64,000 nt of DNA, taken from the NCBI RefSeq assembly GCF_002551815.1, contig NZ_NVPR01000016.1, positions 33,705 through 97,704 on the forward strand. Reading direction: 5' to 3'. Origin of the DNA: Bacillus sp. AFS098217 (lineage in GTDB: Bacteria; Bacillota; Bacilli; Bacillales; Bacillaceae_G). A program made the position numbers and the translations under genes. Positions 25,238 through 35,568 of the stretch are shown here, piece by piece. The first letter of the stretch is position 1. Every line of letters starts with the position of its first letter. The notes beneath the pieces were generated by a model that was given only the letters and a program-made list of their open reading frames with translations, had not been told where the DNA came from and did no database searches.

Positions 25238-26143
25238 ATGAGCAACTTATGGATATTTGGTTTTCAAGCGTTATGGAGCCCGATCTTTTTACTTTTTATG
25301 ATTTCAATCCTTATCTGTTACTTTCTCGTTATTGGACCATATAGAATGCGGTTTGAAAATGCAGAAAAGGTAAGTAAAAAACAGATATTTTATTTTACGA
25401 CAGGAATAGTCCTCCTATATATTGTGAAGGGAGGACCTATTGATTTAATTGGACATATTATCTTCAGTGCACATATGCTTGAAATGGCAGTGATGTATAT
25501 AGTGGTGCCACCGCTATTACTGTTAGGAATACCAGTTTGGTTATATCGATATATTACATCTTTTAAAGTTATTCAAGTTATTTTAAAGCTATTTACAAAA
25601 CCACTTATTGCATTGTTTGTATTCAATGGCTTATTTTCTTTTTATCATTTGCCAGTTGTGTTTGATACGGTAAAGCAAAGCCAAATGGCACACCCTATTT
25701 TTCTTGCTGTATTGTTTTTTACATCGATAATGATGTGGTGGCCGATGTTAAATCCGTTACCAGAGTATCAATCATTAAGTGATATAAAGAAACTTGGTTA
25801 CATGTTTGCCAATGGTATTTTATTAACACCAGCTTGTGCATTAATCATTTTTGCGAGTGAACCATTATTTGCGACATATACAGATCCAAGTTCTTGGATG
25901 AAAGCGATGGAACTTTGTGTACCTGCGGGAACGTTGACAGATTTAAATATAGCTGGCCCAGACTTTTTACATTGGATTCCAGTCGTACAGGATCAACAAA
26001 CAGGTGGTATCATTATGAAAATTGTCCAGGAAATAGTGTATGGTACAATTATTGGCTATGTATTCTTTAAATGGGCTCGTAAAGAGCGCAGAAAAGATGA
26101 GGAACAATTACACGCTGTTCCTCCTTATTTACAAACGAAGTAA
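25238..26143 (+). CDS. ctaG: Oxidase assembly membrane protein CtaG
   Basis: The 301-residue protein has about seven membrane helices and belongs to the caa3_CtaG family, needed for formation of active caa3 oxidase, probably by copper delivery to CuB. Candidate metal residues lie in FSAHMLEMAVMY and in FSFYHLPVVFD. I start at the ATG at 25238 with AAGGTGGG upstream; the longer frame from 25226 lies in the SD. It follows ctaF after 80 bases. The terminator at 26195-26237 ends the operon. Confidence 0.93.
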   Translation: MSNLWIFGFQALWSPIFLLFMISILICYFLVIGPYRMRFENAEKVSKKQIFYFTTGIVLLYIVKGGPIDLIGHIIFSAHMLEMAVMYIVVPPLLLLGIPVWLYRYITSFKVIQVILKLFTKPLIALFVFNGLFSFYHLPVVFDTVKQSQMAHPIFLAVLFFTSIMMWWPMLNPLPEYQSLSDIKKLGYMFANGILLTPACALIIFASEPLFATYTDPSSWMKAMELCVPAGTLTDLNIAGPDFLHWIPVVQDQQTGGIIMKIVQEIVYGTIIGYVFFKWARKERRKDEEQLHAVPPYLQTK

Positions 26144-26194
26144 TAAAAAGGTGTACATTCATTCGGTTAAAAAGACGATTCACTTTTAAGTTAT

Positions 26195-26237
26195 AAACAA
26201 AACAGGCGTGTCCATATGGATACGCCTGTTTTGTTTA
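26195..26237. terminator. Bidirectional terminator ctaG / yugN-like gene
   Basis: AAACAAAACAGGCGT and its complement form a long stem around a short loop, with T-runs on both strands. Confidence 0.9.
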
Positions 26238-26600
26238 TTCGATAACTTGAAATTCCTTCAGTTCTTTTTCGATATTTTGCAGGAGTTGTTCGCTTTTTTG
26301 GAGTACATTTGTAGGGAAGATTTCATTTTCACCATATTCAACACCATGTGGATAATAATGTTTTCCTAACAGTGGTGAAAGTAATTTGATTTGTGCATGT
26401 CTTCCGCCGATGTCTCCTTCCACTGCAAGGCCTTGTACTCGTAAATAATATACATCCTTCAATATTTCAAATTTATAGTCGTATGTAACTCGCTCATAGT
26501 CCCATTGTCCAGCAAGTACGAAATGATGATTTTGCATGATTTCAGTTAGAAGTGTAAAGTCAACTACTGTTCCGATGAGTTTTGAATTTGGAAATTGCAT
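26235..26600 (-). CDS. YugN-family protein
   Basis: The 121-residue soluble protein resembles the YugN-like family of Bacillus (MQFPNSKL, QWDYERVTYD, GRHAQIKLLSPLLGKHYYPHGVEY). Function is unknown. GGAGGGAT on the minus strand lies before the ATG. B. subtilis has no such gene between ctaG and ylbC in my memory of the map, so it is a local insertion or rearrangement relative to that species. Confidence 0.8.
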   Translation of the reverse strand: MQFPNSKLIGTVVDFTLLTEIMQNHHFVLAGQWDYERVTYDYKFEILKDVYYLRVQGLAVEGDIGGRHAQIKLLSPLLGKHYYPHGVEYGENEIFPTNVLQKSEQLLQNIEKELKEFQVIE

Positions 26601-26809
26601 AGAATCCCTCCTTATTAAATTTCCTAATTGTTAATTTTATAATAGTACGAAAAATCAGAAAACGCAATTCGTATTGGGAGAAAAGAGAGAAACACGGCTT
26701 TTTTTACAAAAATATGATATAGTGAAAAGAGTATGGTACACACAAAAGGAAAGAAGAAAAAATAATTTGTGTATATCTCAACTTTATGTTTGTCCAGGAG
26801 GTATATCGT

Positions 26810-27847
26810 TTGAAGAAATTATTGCGTATCGTAATGATTACGGTTTTTATTTTGGCCATTGACTTATACGGGAAATTACTCGTTTCGCAATATATACTGA
26901 CTCCCTCTCATTCTAAGCAAGAACAAAAAGTTGTAAAGAAAAAAAAGCCGACAAATGAAGGTTTTCCAGAAACTATTTCACAAGTTATGGGTGGAGATTC
27001 GGAAAATCTGTTAGCAAAATGGGGGGAACCAGCTCGAATTGAACCCTCTGCGTACGGTTACGAATGGTGGGTGTATAATCAAGATTTATCGCAATATGTC
27101 CAGTTTGGAGTTGCTGAACATAAAATTGTAACGGCTTATGTTGCTGGTGATCAAGTCGATGTAGAGCCTTTCCGCATAAATGAAAAATATGAAGATGCGT
27201 ATAAAAAAAAGGCATTCTCACATGAAATTTCTTTGAAAAGAGGGCGAAATAGTTATCAATTTGAATTGTCTGATACTGAAACTATGGAACAGCCACTGGT
27301 TTCAATAGAAGAAGGAATTTGGGCACAGCTATATTTTGATCATTTCACACATGAACTTGTTGGAATCAGGTATATGGATGATGATACATTGCTTCGTCAA
27401 AGACCATATCAGCTTGTATACTCTGGTGAATTAACGACAGAACAACAGATGACCCCAGAAAAAATGACACAAGTAGAACATGGAAATATGCAACAAATTT
27501 TGGATTTGACAAATATTATTCGAAGTCACCATCAATTACCATTATTAACGTGGGATCAGCAAACAGCGGATGTTGCATTTGGACATAGTAAAGACATGAA
27601 AGAGAATAATTATTTTTCACATGATTCACCAAAGTTTGGAACGTTAGGAGATCGATTACAACGAGGTCAAGTTGCTTTCCAGCTTGCAGGTGAAAATATA
27701 GCGGCGCAACATACTGATGGAATTGCTGCGTTGCAAGGTTGGTTGAACAGTGAAGGACATCGAAACAACTTACTGAATGAACAATTTACTGAGTTAGGTG
27801 TCGGAGTATATGATAAATTTTATACTCAAAATTTTATTCGAAAATAA
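26810..27847 (+). CDS. ylbC: CAP-domain protein YlbC
   Basis: The 345-residue protein has one N-terminal membrane anchor (MKKLLRIVMITVFILAID), a CAP-associated N-terminal domain (about 60-200) and a C-terminal SCP/CAP domain (about 225-345) with the HSKDM, NYFSHDSPKFGT, AGENIA and GHRNNLLN motifs. It is probably an anchored extracytoplasmic protein of unknown role. I start at TTG 26810 because AGGAGG lies eight bases before it. Length matches B. subtilis YlbC. Confidence 0.88.
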   Translation: MKKLLRIVMITVFILAIDLYGKLLVSQYILTPSHSKQEQKVVKKKKPTNEGFPETISQVMGGDSENLLAKWGEPARIEPSAYGYEWWVYNQDLSQYVQFGVAEHKIVTAYVAGDQVDVEPFRINEKYEDAYKKKAFSHEISLKRGRNSYQFELSDTETMEQPLVSIEEGIWAQLYFDHFTHELVGIRYMDDDTLLRQRPYQLVYSGELTTEQQMTPEKMTQVEHGNMQQILDLTNIIRSHHQLPLLTWDQQTADVAFGHSKDMKENNYFSHDSPKFGTLGDRLQRGQVAFQLAGENIAAQHTDGIAALQGWLNSEGHRNNLLNEQFTELGVGVYDKFYTQNFIRK

Positions 27848-27849
27848 GA

Positions 27850-27898
27850 AAAGGTGCATGAAACGTCTAAAAATAGGCGAACCATGCGCCTTTTTTTT
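27850..27898 (+). terminator. ylbC terminator
   Basis: AAGGTGCATG pairs with CATGCGCCTT (one G-U pair) around a wide loop, followed by eight T. Confidence 0.8.
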
Positions 27899-27936
27899 CT
27901 TACAATATAGTAGATATTTCTGAAGAGGTGAGGATT

Positions 27937-28350
27937 ATGACAACAACAAAAGGAGCGTTACATCCTTCTGTTCAACAATTTAAAGCATTTGTAAACCATC
28001 ACCCTAAAATGGTTCATGAAGTTCGAAGTGGTGAAAAAACATGGCAACAATTTTACGAGGAATGGTATTTACTTGGAGAGAAAGATGAAGTATGGAAAGT
28101 TTACAAAGCGGACAATGAGGCAATCTCTTCGCCGGTACAAGAAAATAAAGATGAACAAACAGCTGACTTGATGGGGCAAATGCTTTCTTTTTTCAAGAAG
28201 TTAGATGTGGAACAAATGCAGCAACATTTAGCAAATGTTACGAGTGCAATTGGGAGTGTGCAGCGAGTGATTCAACAATTTCAAGGAAATCGCGCGCAAC
28301 CAGAGCAACGAACTTCTGAAAATAATCCATTTTTCTTTCAAAAAGATTAG
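27937..28350 (+). CDS. ylbD: YlbD-type coat protein
   Basis: The 137-residue charged protein begins with HPSVQQFKAFVNHHPKMV and contains WQQFYEEWYLLGEKD, the YlbD coat-protein signature; the C-terminal half is Gln-rich. YlbD is reported as a spore coat component in B. subtilis. Start ATG 27937 follows GAGGTGAGG. ylbE starts 13 bases after the stop, so the two form an operon. Confidence 0.85.
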   Translation: MTTTKGALHPSVQQFKAFVNHHPKMVHEVRSGEKTWQQFYEEWYLLGEKDEVWKVYKADNEAISSPVQENKDEQTADLMGQMLSFFKKLDVEQMQQHLANVTSAIGSVQRVIQQFQGNRAQPEQRTSENNPFFFQKD

Positions 28351-28362
28351 GGGGAAAAGAGG

Positions 28363-28608
28363 ATGAGGGCAGAACTTATGGAATTTATAAAAGCTAATGA
28401 AGATTTAGAACGTTATATTCGTGAACAACCATATTGGTACCGAAAATTGTCACGTAATCCAGGGGAAAAAGAAGCCTTTGAATTGGCGGCATTACAACAT
28501 TTCAAAAAGACAATACCAGACAAAGTCGAAAAGTTTCAAAATCAATTGGCCGTTGCTTCTATTATGATTGACATGTTTCAATATATGAAACAGCAAAATG
28601 CAACGTAA
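28363..28608 (+). CDS. ylbE: YlbE family protein
   Basis: The 81-residue helical protein shows REQPYWYRKLSRNPG, typical of YlbE. It is co-transcribed with ylbD in this layout. There is no membrane segment or known function. GGGGGAAAAGAGG precedes the ATG. Confidence 0.85.
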   Translation: MRAELMEFIKANEDLERYIREQPYWYRKLSRNPGEKEAFELAALQHFKKTIPDKVEKFQNQLAVASIMIDMFQYMKQQNAT

Positions 28609-28687
28609 TAGGAAGGAAAAACTATGTCCGTCATGCGAAACTTTTGTTACAATAAAAGCGGACTATTGAAAAAAAAGGAGTTACAGC

Positions 28688-29260
28688 ATGACGGAAATTT
28701 GTTTAGTACGACATGGACAAACTGATTGGAATTTTCAAGAGATTATTCAAGGACGTGAAGACATTCCACTTAATGACGTTGGGAAAAAGCAAGCGAGTCA
28801 AAGTGCGGCTGCTTTGCAGTTAGAAGCATGGGACGTGATTATTAGTAGTCCTTTAATTCGAGCCCAGGAAACAGCTAGGGTAATTAGCGAAGCTGTTGGA
28901 ATACATTCTATCTTTCTCGATGAGCGTTTTGTTGAACGGAATTTCGGAGAGGCTTCAGGAAAACCTGTTCCTACAGTCCGAGAACGTATTGCAGAGGGAA
29001 ATGTAGAGGGAATGGAATCAGATGAGGAGATTGTAAACCGGTGTTTTACAGCATTACAAGATGTTGCGCAAATGCACGCGGGTAAGCGTATTATTATTGT
29101 GGCGCATTCACATGCCATTAAAGCAATTTTACACGCAATTTCACCGGAAGAAATTACATTTAAAACCCCATTAAAAAATGCATGTATTAATTATGTAAAA
29201 GAGGAACATGGAAAATGGGACGTACTAAGATATAATATTGCGGAGCATATTTGTGTATAA
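28688..29260 (+). CDS. Histidine phosphatase (phosphoglycerate mutase-like)
   Basis: The 190-residue enzyme has the histidine phosphatase motif VRHGQTDWN at residues 7-15 (phospho-acceptor His9), a central FVERNFGEASG and the second His in IIVAHSHAI. Superfamily members of this size act on small phosphorylated metabolites; the substrate is unknown. AAAGGAG lies eight bases before the ATG. It lies between ylbE and ylbF, where I recall no counterpart in B. subtilis. Confidence 0.85.
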   Translation: MTEICLVRHGQTDWNFQEIIQGREDIPLNDVGKKQASQSAAALQLEAWDVIISSPLIRAQETARVISEAVGIHSIFLDERFVERNFGEASGKPVPTVRERIAEGNVEGMESDEEIVNRCFTALQDVAQMHAGKRIIIVAHSHAIKAILHAISPEEITFKTPLKNACINYVKEEHGKWDVLRYNIAEHICV

Positions 29261-29361
29261 GAGATGATGGATGCGTATGCTTAGTTTTATGTTTAGATGG
29301 GAGAATCAAATTAGTAGTTCCGTTCTAAATGTGTTATGATGGATACTTGGAGGTGTCTCTC

Positions 29362-29814
29362 ATGATTGTAGCGACGCTTGAAAGCGTAATGATTTTAGAT
29401 AAGGCAGAGCGGCTGGCAAAAGCGGTTATCTGTTCAGATATAGCAGAAAATTATCGTAAATGTTATAAGGTCTTACAAGAAGATTTGGAAGCCCAGACAT
29501 TAATTAATCAATTTACAGCAATGAAAGAGCGATATGAAGAAGTGCAACGCTTTGGTAAATATCATCCAGATTATACTGTTGTTTCAACAAAAATGCGAGA
29601 GTTAAAGCGCTCTATAGACTTGCATGAAAAGATTGCTGCTTTTAAAAACGCGGAAAATACTTTGCAGAAATTATTAGATGAAGTCAGTGTAGCAATTGGC
29701 TCTGAAGTTTCATCTGCGATTAAAGTTCCTACGGGGAATCCATTTTTTGATGCAGGTGGCTGTGGAGGCGGTTGTGGCTCTGGAGGTAGTTGTGGTTGTA
29801 AAAAAACGGGGTGA
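29362..29814 (+). CDS. ylbF: YlbF/RicF regulator
   Basis: The 150-residue protein is helical, with a Gly/Cys-rich tail (CGGGCGSGGSCGC). YlbF with YmcA and YaaT (RicA and RicT) forms an Fe-S-binding complex that stimulates RNase Y action and is needed for competence, biofilm formation and sporulation. The tail is the likely metal/cluster-binding element. I start at the ATG at 29362 after GGAGGTG. Its stop codon lies inside the terminator loop. Confidence 0.9.
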   Translation: MIVATLESVMILDKAERLAKAVICSDIAENYRKCYKVLQEDLEAQTLINQFTAMKERYEEVQRFGKYHPDYTVVSTKMRELKRSIDLHEKIAAFKNAENTLQKLLDEVSVAIGSEVSSAIKVPTGNPFFDAGGCGGGCGSGGSCGCKKTG

Positions 29815-29829
29815 TGTGCCCCGTTTTTT
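29801..29829 (+). terminator. ylbF terminator overlapping its stop
   Basis: AAAAAACGGGG pairs with CCCCGTTTTTT around a seven-base loop that holds the TGA stop of ylbF. Confidence 0.88.
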
Positions 29830-29942
29830 AGAGTATGGAAGAAAGCGTATACGGAATTTGTTCTACAATGTACTGTAATGTCACAAATTTCTGATTGCTG
29901 TTTATAAGATACAAGAATATAAGTATATAGAAGGAGAAGATT

Positions 29943-30209
29943 ATGTTCGGGCAACGACAAAGTATGATTGTTTATTTACATTCATTAAAACATGCCAAAA
30001 TTTTAAGAAAATATGGTAATATTCATTACATATCAAAACGATTGAAATATGCGGTTGTATATTGTGATATGGAACAAATAGAGCATATGATGCACAAGTT
30101 AAATAAACTTCCTTTTGTAAAAAAAATTGATCAGTCGTATCGCCCATTCTTAAAAACGGAATTTGAAAATTCACGTCCGGATCGTGCGAAAGAATACGAC
30201 TATAGTTAA
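29943..30209 (+). CDS. ylbG: UPF0298 family protein YlbG
   Basis: The 88-residue protein has the UPF0298 core [20 protein letters not shown] and YAVVYCD near the middle, followed by a [16 protein letters not shown] tail. It is soluble and of unknown function. AAGGAGAAG precedes the ATG. A strong terminator at 30214-30247 ends it. In B. subtilis csfG follows. Confidence 0.9.
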   Translation: MFGQRQSMIVYLHSLKHAKILRKYGNIHYISKRLKYAVVYCDMEQIEHMMHKLNKLPFVKKIDQSYRPFLKTEFENSRPDRAKEYDYS

Positions 30210-30213
30210 GTTG

Positions 30214-30247
30214 AATCCCCCACACCAATTTTGGTGTGGGGGATTTT
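30214..30247 (+). terminator. ylbG terminator
   Basis: A perfect stem (AATCCCCCACACCA and its complement, loop ATTT) is followed by four T. It is palindromic enough to act from both sides. Confidence 0.88.
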
Positions 30248-30306
30248 AGTGAGTATAAAGTGAAACTTCTATCGATAAGAATAAAAAAATGGTAGATGTA
30301 ATATCT

Positions 30307-30696
30307 TTACTGCATTGGTGGAATAAAATGATTCATTCGCAAAATACCGATAAGGTGATTAAAATATAATTCCTTTTCTGGAAAAGTTGTAGATGGTTTT
30401 ACGGTAAAAGAAGTAACTTTTTTTTCAATTTGTGCAGCAGTTTCTTCAAATAAAATAATCCGTTTACTTTTTTTATTTTCAAGTAGAGGGATTCCTTCAC
30501 GGCATATGTATAGCGGTTGAAAATCACCAACAGTTGTTGGTTTTAGAACCACAACAAGTGAACATACATTTTTCTCGTTTTTTACAGTTTCAAATTGTAG
30601 CATATGTGTTACACGGTCTTTATTTGCTTTGGCAATTTCAAGTAATTCATATAAATCAGAGTAGCCTTCTCCGAGCTCAATAAAACGTTGAATCAT
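30307..30696 (-). CDS. Conserved Bacillus protein, unknown function
   Basis: The 129-residue soluble protein begins MIQRFIELGEGYSDLYELLEI and contains SLVVVLKPTTVGDFQPLYICREG. The compact alpha/beta look and conserved-looking stretches argue that it is real, but I cannot name a family. GGAGGAAAA precedes the ATG on the minus strand. The structured RNA and terminator at 30755-30930 lie directly upstream on the same strand, so they could form its leader. Confidence 0.65.
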   Translation of the reverse strand: MIQRFIELGEGYSDLYELLEIAKANKDRVTHMLQFETVKNEKNVCSLVVVLKPTTVGDFQPLYICREGIPLLENKKSKRIILFEETAAQIEKKVTSFTVKPSTTFPEKELYFNHLIGILRMNHFIPPMQ

Positions 30697-30754
30697 ATCA
30701 TTTTCCTCCTCTTTCTTTTACTGTATCATTTCATTTTTTAAATGAAAAGCAGGC

Positions 30755-30930
30755 AAAGAAAAAAACCCTGCAAAGCAGGGCCCTTCTTATACTAGCATAT
30801 ACTAGTAAGAAGGCAAAGGGAGAGGAGAAACCGGAGGAAGAACTTATGGGGAAACGTAAGTCTTCTCCGCGGTTGGCAACAACATCGAAGGTGATGTTGT
30901 TATATTTATTTATGTCCAATCTAAATGAAG
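30755..30930 (-). ncRNA. csfG: Candidate CsfG sporulation small RNA
   Basis: Read on the minus strand, this is a chain of hairpins: AACAACATC/GATGTTGTT; GGAGAAGACTTA with TAAGTTCTTCCTCC; a pyrimidine-rich stretch (CTCCTCTCCC); CCTTCTTACTAG with CTAG-TA-TAAGAAGG; then a terminator with CCCTGC/GCAGGG and seven T. In B. subtilis the forespore RNA CsfG lies in the ylbG-ylbH(rsmD) gap and, as I recall, has conserved pyrimidine-rich motifs. Position, size and features agree. The 5' end is a guess: a SigG-like pair (GCCTA, CATTATG) lies near 30940-30965. Confidence 0.65.
30758..30783 (-). terminator. Terminator of the CsfG candidate
   Basis: CCCTGC-TTT-GCAGGG followed by seven T on the minus strand. 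No protein gene on this strand ends here, so it either ends a small RNA or attenuates the gene at 30696. Confidence 0.85.
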
Positions 30931-31262
30931 ATATACATAATGAATTTAAAATTTATCGTAGGCTTTTTATTTTTCTTTCTTTTATTTTATGATAGGATAA
31001 AAAAAGATAAAGTGAACCTTGTGTTAATAAAGAGGATTTTACTTGCGGCTCGCGAGATGAATATACATATGAGATATTGGGAAATTATTACATAATGATG
31101 GTTTTTCAAAGAAATAAAGTGATTTTTCTTTTTATAGGTAATGGATTCCGTTATTCTTTAATTGGAAAATAACTGAAAGAGTATGGTTTGATAGCGGTTA
31201 CTCAAACGAGTATATGTTTGTGATAATCGCTCGATAGATTGAAATAAAGGTAGTGACAACAA
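30931..31262. other. Gap between csfG candidate and rsmD
   Basis: AT-rich sequence without a supported gene. It would hold the forespore-type promoter of the RNA (minus strand) and the rsmD promoter (plus strand), of which only weak versions are visible. rsmD has no strong SD. Confidence 0.35.
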
Positions 31263-33541
<2,279 letters not shown>

Positions 33542-33655
33542 GTTACCAAATCCCCCTTTGTCCCAAAAAACGCTCATTTCAGTATACGTGGATACATGGC
33601 GAGTTTAGACCATAAGTATGAAAAAGGGAGTGAAAAAAATTTAAGGGTGAGAGAA

Positions 33656-34447
33656 ATGAACGAACCGAAAATAGGCTTGGCTCTTGGATCTGGAGGTGCA
33701 AAAGGCTTTGCGCATGTGGGGATTATTAAAGTATTACGTGAAGCGAATATTCCTATTGATATGATTGCAGGAAGTAGCATAGGAGCATTAATTGGGACAT
33801 TTTATGCGGCAAGTTGCAACGTTGAGAGACTCTACCGATTGGCGACTGTATTTAAAAGAAAGTATTATTTGGATTTTACTGTACCGAAAATGGGATTTAT
33901 TTCTGGAAAACGTGTAAAAGATATGATTAAAATGTTTACATACAATAAAAAATTAGAAGAGTTAGATATCCCAACTGCAGTTGTGGCCACTGACATTTTA
34001 AAGGGGGAAAAAGTTGTATTTACAAGCGGTTCTATTGCAGACGCAGTGAGAGCGAGTATCTCTGTGCCAGGAGTGTTTGTACCGGAGAAAATAGATGGTC
34101 GTTTATTAGTGGATGGTGGGGTGATTGATCGTATCCCTGTATCCGTTGTCAAAGAGTTAGGCGCTGACATTGTAATCGCTGTAGATGTATCTCCGATTAA
34201 GATCAATGGCGAAGTGACCTCTATCTATGATGTGATTATGCAAAGTATTGAAATTATGCAGCATGAGCTCATTGTCAATCGACAAATTGCATCGGATTTA
34301 ATGATGCGTCCAGCAGTAGAGCGGTTTAGTTCACGTGCTTTTACGAATATTGAAGACATTATTCAAGTAGGAGAAGAAGAAGCGGAAAAACATATTCAAG
34401 ATATTTACTTACTAATTGAACAGTGGAAGGAGAAAAATAATGTTTAA
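33656..34447 (+). CDS. ylbK: Patatin-like phospholipase YlbK
   Basis: The 263-residue protein has the patatin oxyanion loop LGSGGAKGFAHVG, the nucleophile motif GSSIGA and the catalytic Asp in DGGVIDRIP. It is a predicted serine lipid acyl hydrolase; the substrate is unknown. I start at the ATG at 33656 (MNEPKIGLAL), matching family length; the frame from 33596 adds 20 unrelated residues. It overlaps ylbL by eight bases, so the two are coupled. Confidence 0.88.
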   Translation: MNEPKIGLALGSGGAKGFAHVGIIKVLREANIPIDMIAGSSIGALIGTFYAASCNVERLYRLATVFKRKYYLDFTVPKMGFISGKRVKDMIKMFTYNKKLEELDIPTAVVATDILKGEKVVFTSGSIADAVRASISVPGVFVPEKIDGRLLVDGGVIDRIPVSVVKELGADIVIAVDVSPIKINGEVTSIYDVIMQSIEIMQHELIVNRQIASDLMMRPAVERFSSRAFTNIEDIIQVGEEEAEKHIQDIYLLIEQWKEKNNV

Positions 34448-35465
34448 GCGTTTTCGGTTTATATATGCAATCCTAATAGGGGTTATATTGGCGATGTTAC
34501 TTGTGTACGTACGCCTTCCGTATTATGTAACAAAACCAGGTATGGCAGCGAAATTAACGCCATATGTACAAGTTGAAGGAGGAAAGAAAGAGTCTGGAGA
34601 TTTTATGCTCGTAACCGTTTCGATGGGGCCTGCAAATGTGGTGAATTTAATAGCTGCACAATTTAATAAATATAATCATATTTCGAAAGCGGAAGAAATA
34701 TTGCAAAAAGGTGAAAGTGATGAAGAATATCAATTTCGCCAAGAATATGCGATGAAAGATTCTCAAAACGCAGCCATTTATAATGCGTATAAGCGAGCGA
34801 ATCGTTCAGTTTCCTTTCAAAACAAGGGGGTTTTAGTTGCTGGGATTGCGAAAAATATGCCATCAGAAGGAAAGTTAAAGCTAGGTGATGTCATTGTAAG
34901 TGTTGATGGACATCCTTTTGAAACAATAGATCAATTTGTGGAATATATGGCGGGTAAAAAAGAAGGCGATGTAGTAAGTGTTGAGTACATTCGAGGTGGA
35001 AAACATTCTACGGAAAAATTAACGCTAAAACAAATTCCTGATGGCAAGGGGCGTGTTGGTATTGGCGTTTCCATTGTTACTGAAAGGGAATTAGCAGTAG
35101 ATCCAAAGGTGAAAATCGATTCACATGAAATTGGGGGACCATCAGCAGGATTAATGTTTACATTGGAAATTTATAATCAATTGACTGAAAAGGATATGAC
35201 AAAAGGTCATGAGATTGCTGGAACGGGAACCATTAATGAAAAAGGAGAAATTGGTCCGATTGGTGGGATTCAACAAAAGGTTGTAGCTGCTAGTGATGCA
35301 GGAGCCGAAATATTCTTTGCACCAAATGAAAAAGGGGCAGAGAAATCGAATTATAAAGATGCTCTTGAAGCGGCGAAGGATATTAAGACGAAAATGAAAA
35401 TCGTACCGGTAGATACATTGGATGATGCATTAGCGTATTTAGAAAAAATGCCAGAAAAAAAATAA
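34440..35465 (+). CDS. ylbL: Membrane-anchored PDZ-Lon protease YlbL
   Basis: One N-terminal membrane helix (residues 7-22) is followed by a PDZ domain (about 120-200) and a Lon-type S16 protease domain with the dyad Ser in IGGPSAGL and Lys in IQQKVVAASDAG. In B. subtilis YlbL with CtpA removes the SOS division inhibitor YneA. Start ATG 34440 follows GGAAGGAG. A strong terminator follows at 35464. Confidence 0.92.
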   Translation: MFKRFRFIYAILIGVILAMLLVYVRLPYYVTKPGMAAKLTPYVQVEGGKKESGDFMLVTVSMGPANVVNLIAAQFNKYNHISKAEEILQKGESDEEYQFRQEYAMKDSQNAAIYNAYKRANRSVSFQNKGVLVAGIAKNMPSEGKLKLGDVIVSVDGHPFETIDQFVEYMAGKKEGDVVSVEYIRGGKHSTEKLTLKQIPDGKGRVGIGVSIVTERELAVDPKVKIDSHEIGGPSAGLMFTLEIYNQLTEKDMTKGHEIAGTGTINEKGEIGPIGGIQQKVVAASDAGAEIFFAPNEKGAEKSNYKDALEAAKDIKTKMKIVPVDTLDDALAYLEKMPEKK

Positions 35466-35497
35466 ACCTCTCGCTTCAGAGAGGTTTACTTTTTTTT
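35464..35497 (+). terminator. ylbL terminator
   Basis: AAACCTCT pairs with AGAGGTTT around a seven-base loop, followed after two bases by eight T. Confidence 0.85.
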
Positions 35498-35568
35498 GGT
35501 GTAATTCCTCTAATTTCAAACACAAGCAACGCAGTTGGATAGAAAAGAACTACCCGATGTTAGGGGCT

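Noticed and set aside
26674-26862. Open frame of 62 residues overlapping the start of ylbC
   Set aside because: It ignores the AGGAGG and TTG start of ylbC, and shows no family resemblance. It is a shadow frame.
29362-29814. The Gly/Cys-rich tail of YlbF considered as a lineage-specific novelty
   Set aside because: A cysteine-bearing C-terminal tail is known for YlbF of the Fe-S complex, so it is an expected feature.
30860-30890. ACCGCGG in the csfG candidate looked like part of a T-box motif
   Set aside because: The surrounding AGGGTGG context and specifier stem are lacking, and the element is too short for a T-box leader.
30845-30991. Plus-strand frame starting MGKRKSSPRLATTSK after GGAGG in the csfG candidate
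   Set aside because: The sequence is better explained as a hairpin chain on the other strand, and the tail is AT-rich and Phe-rich without protein character.
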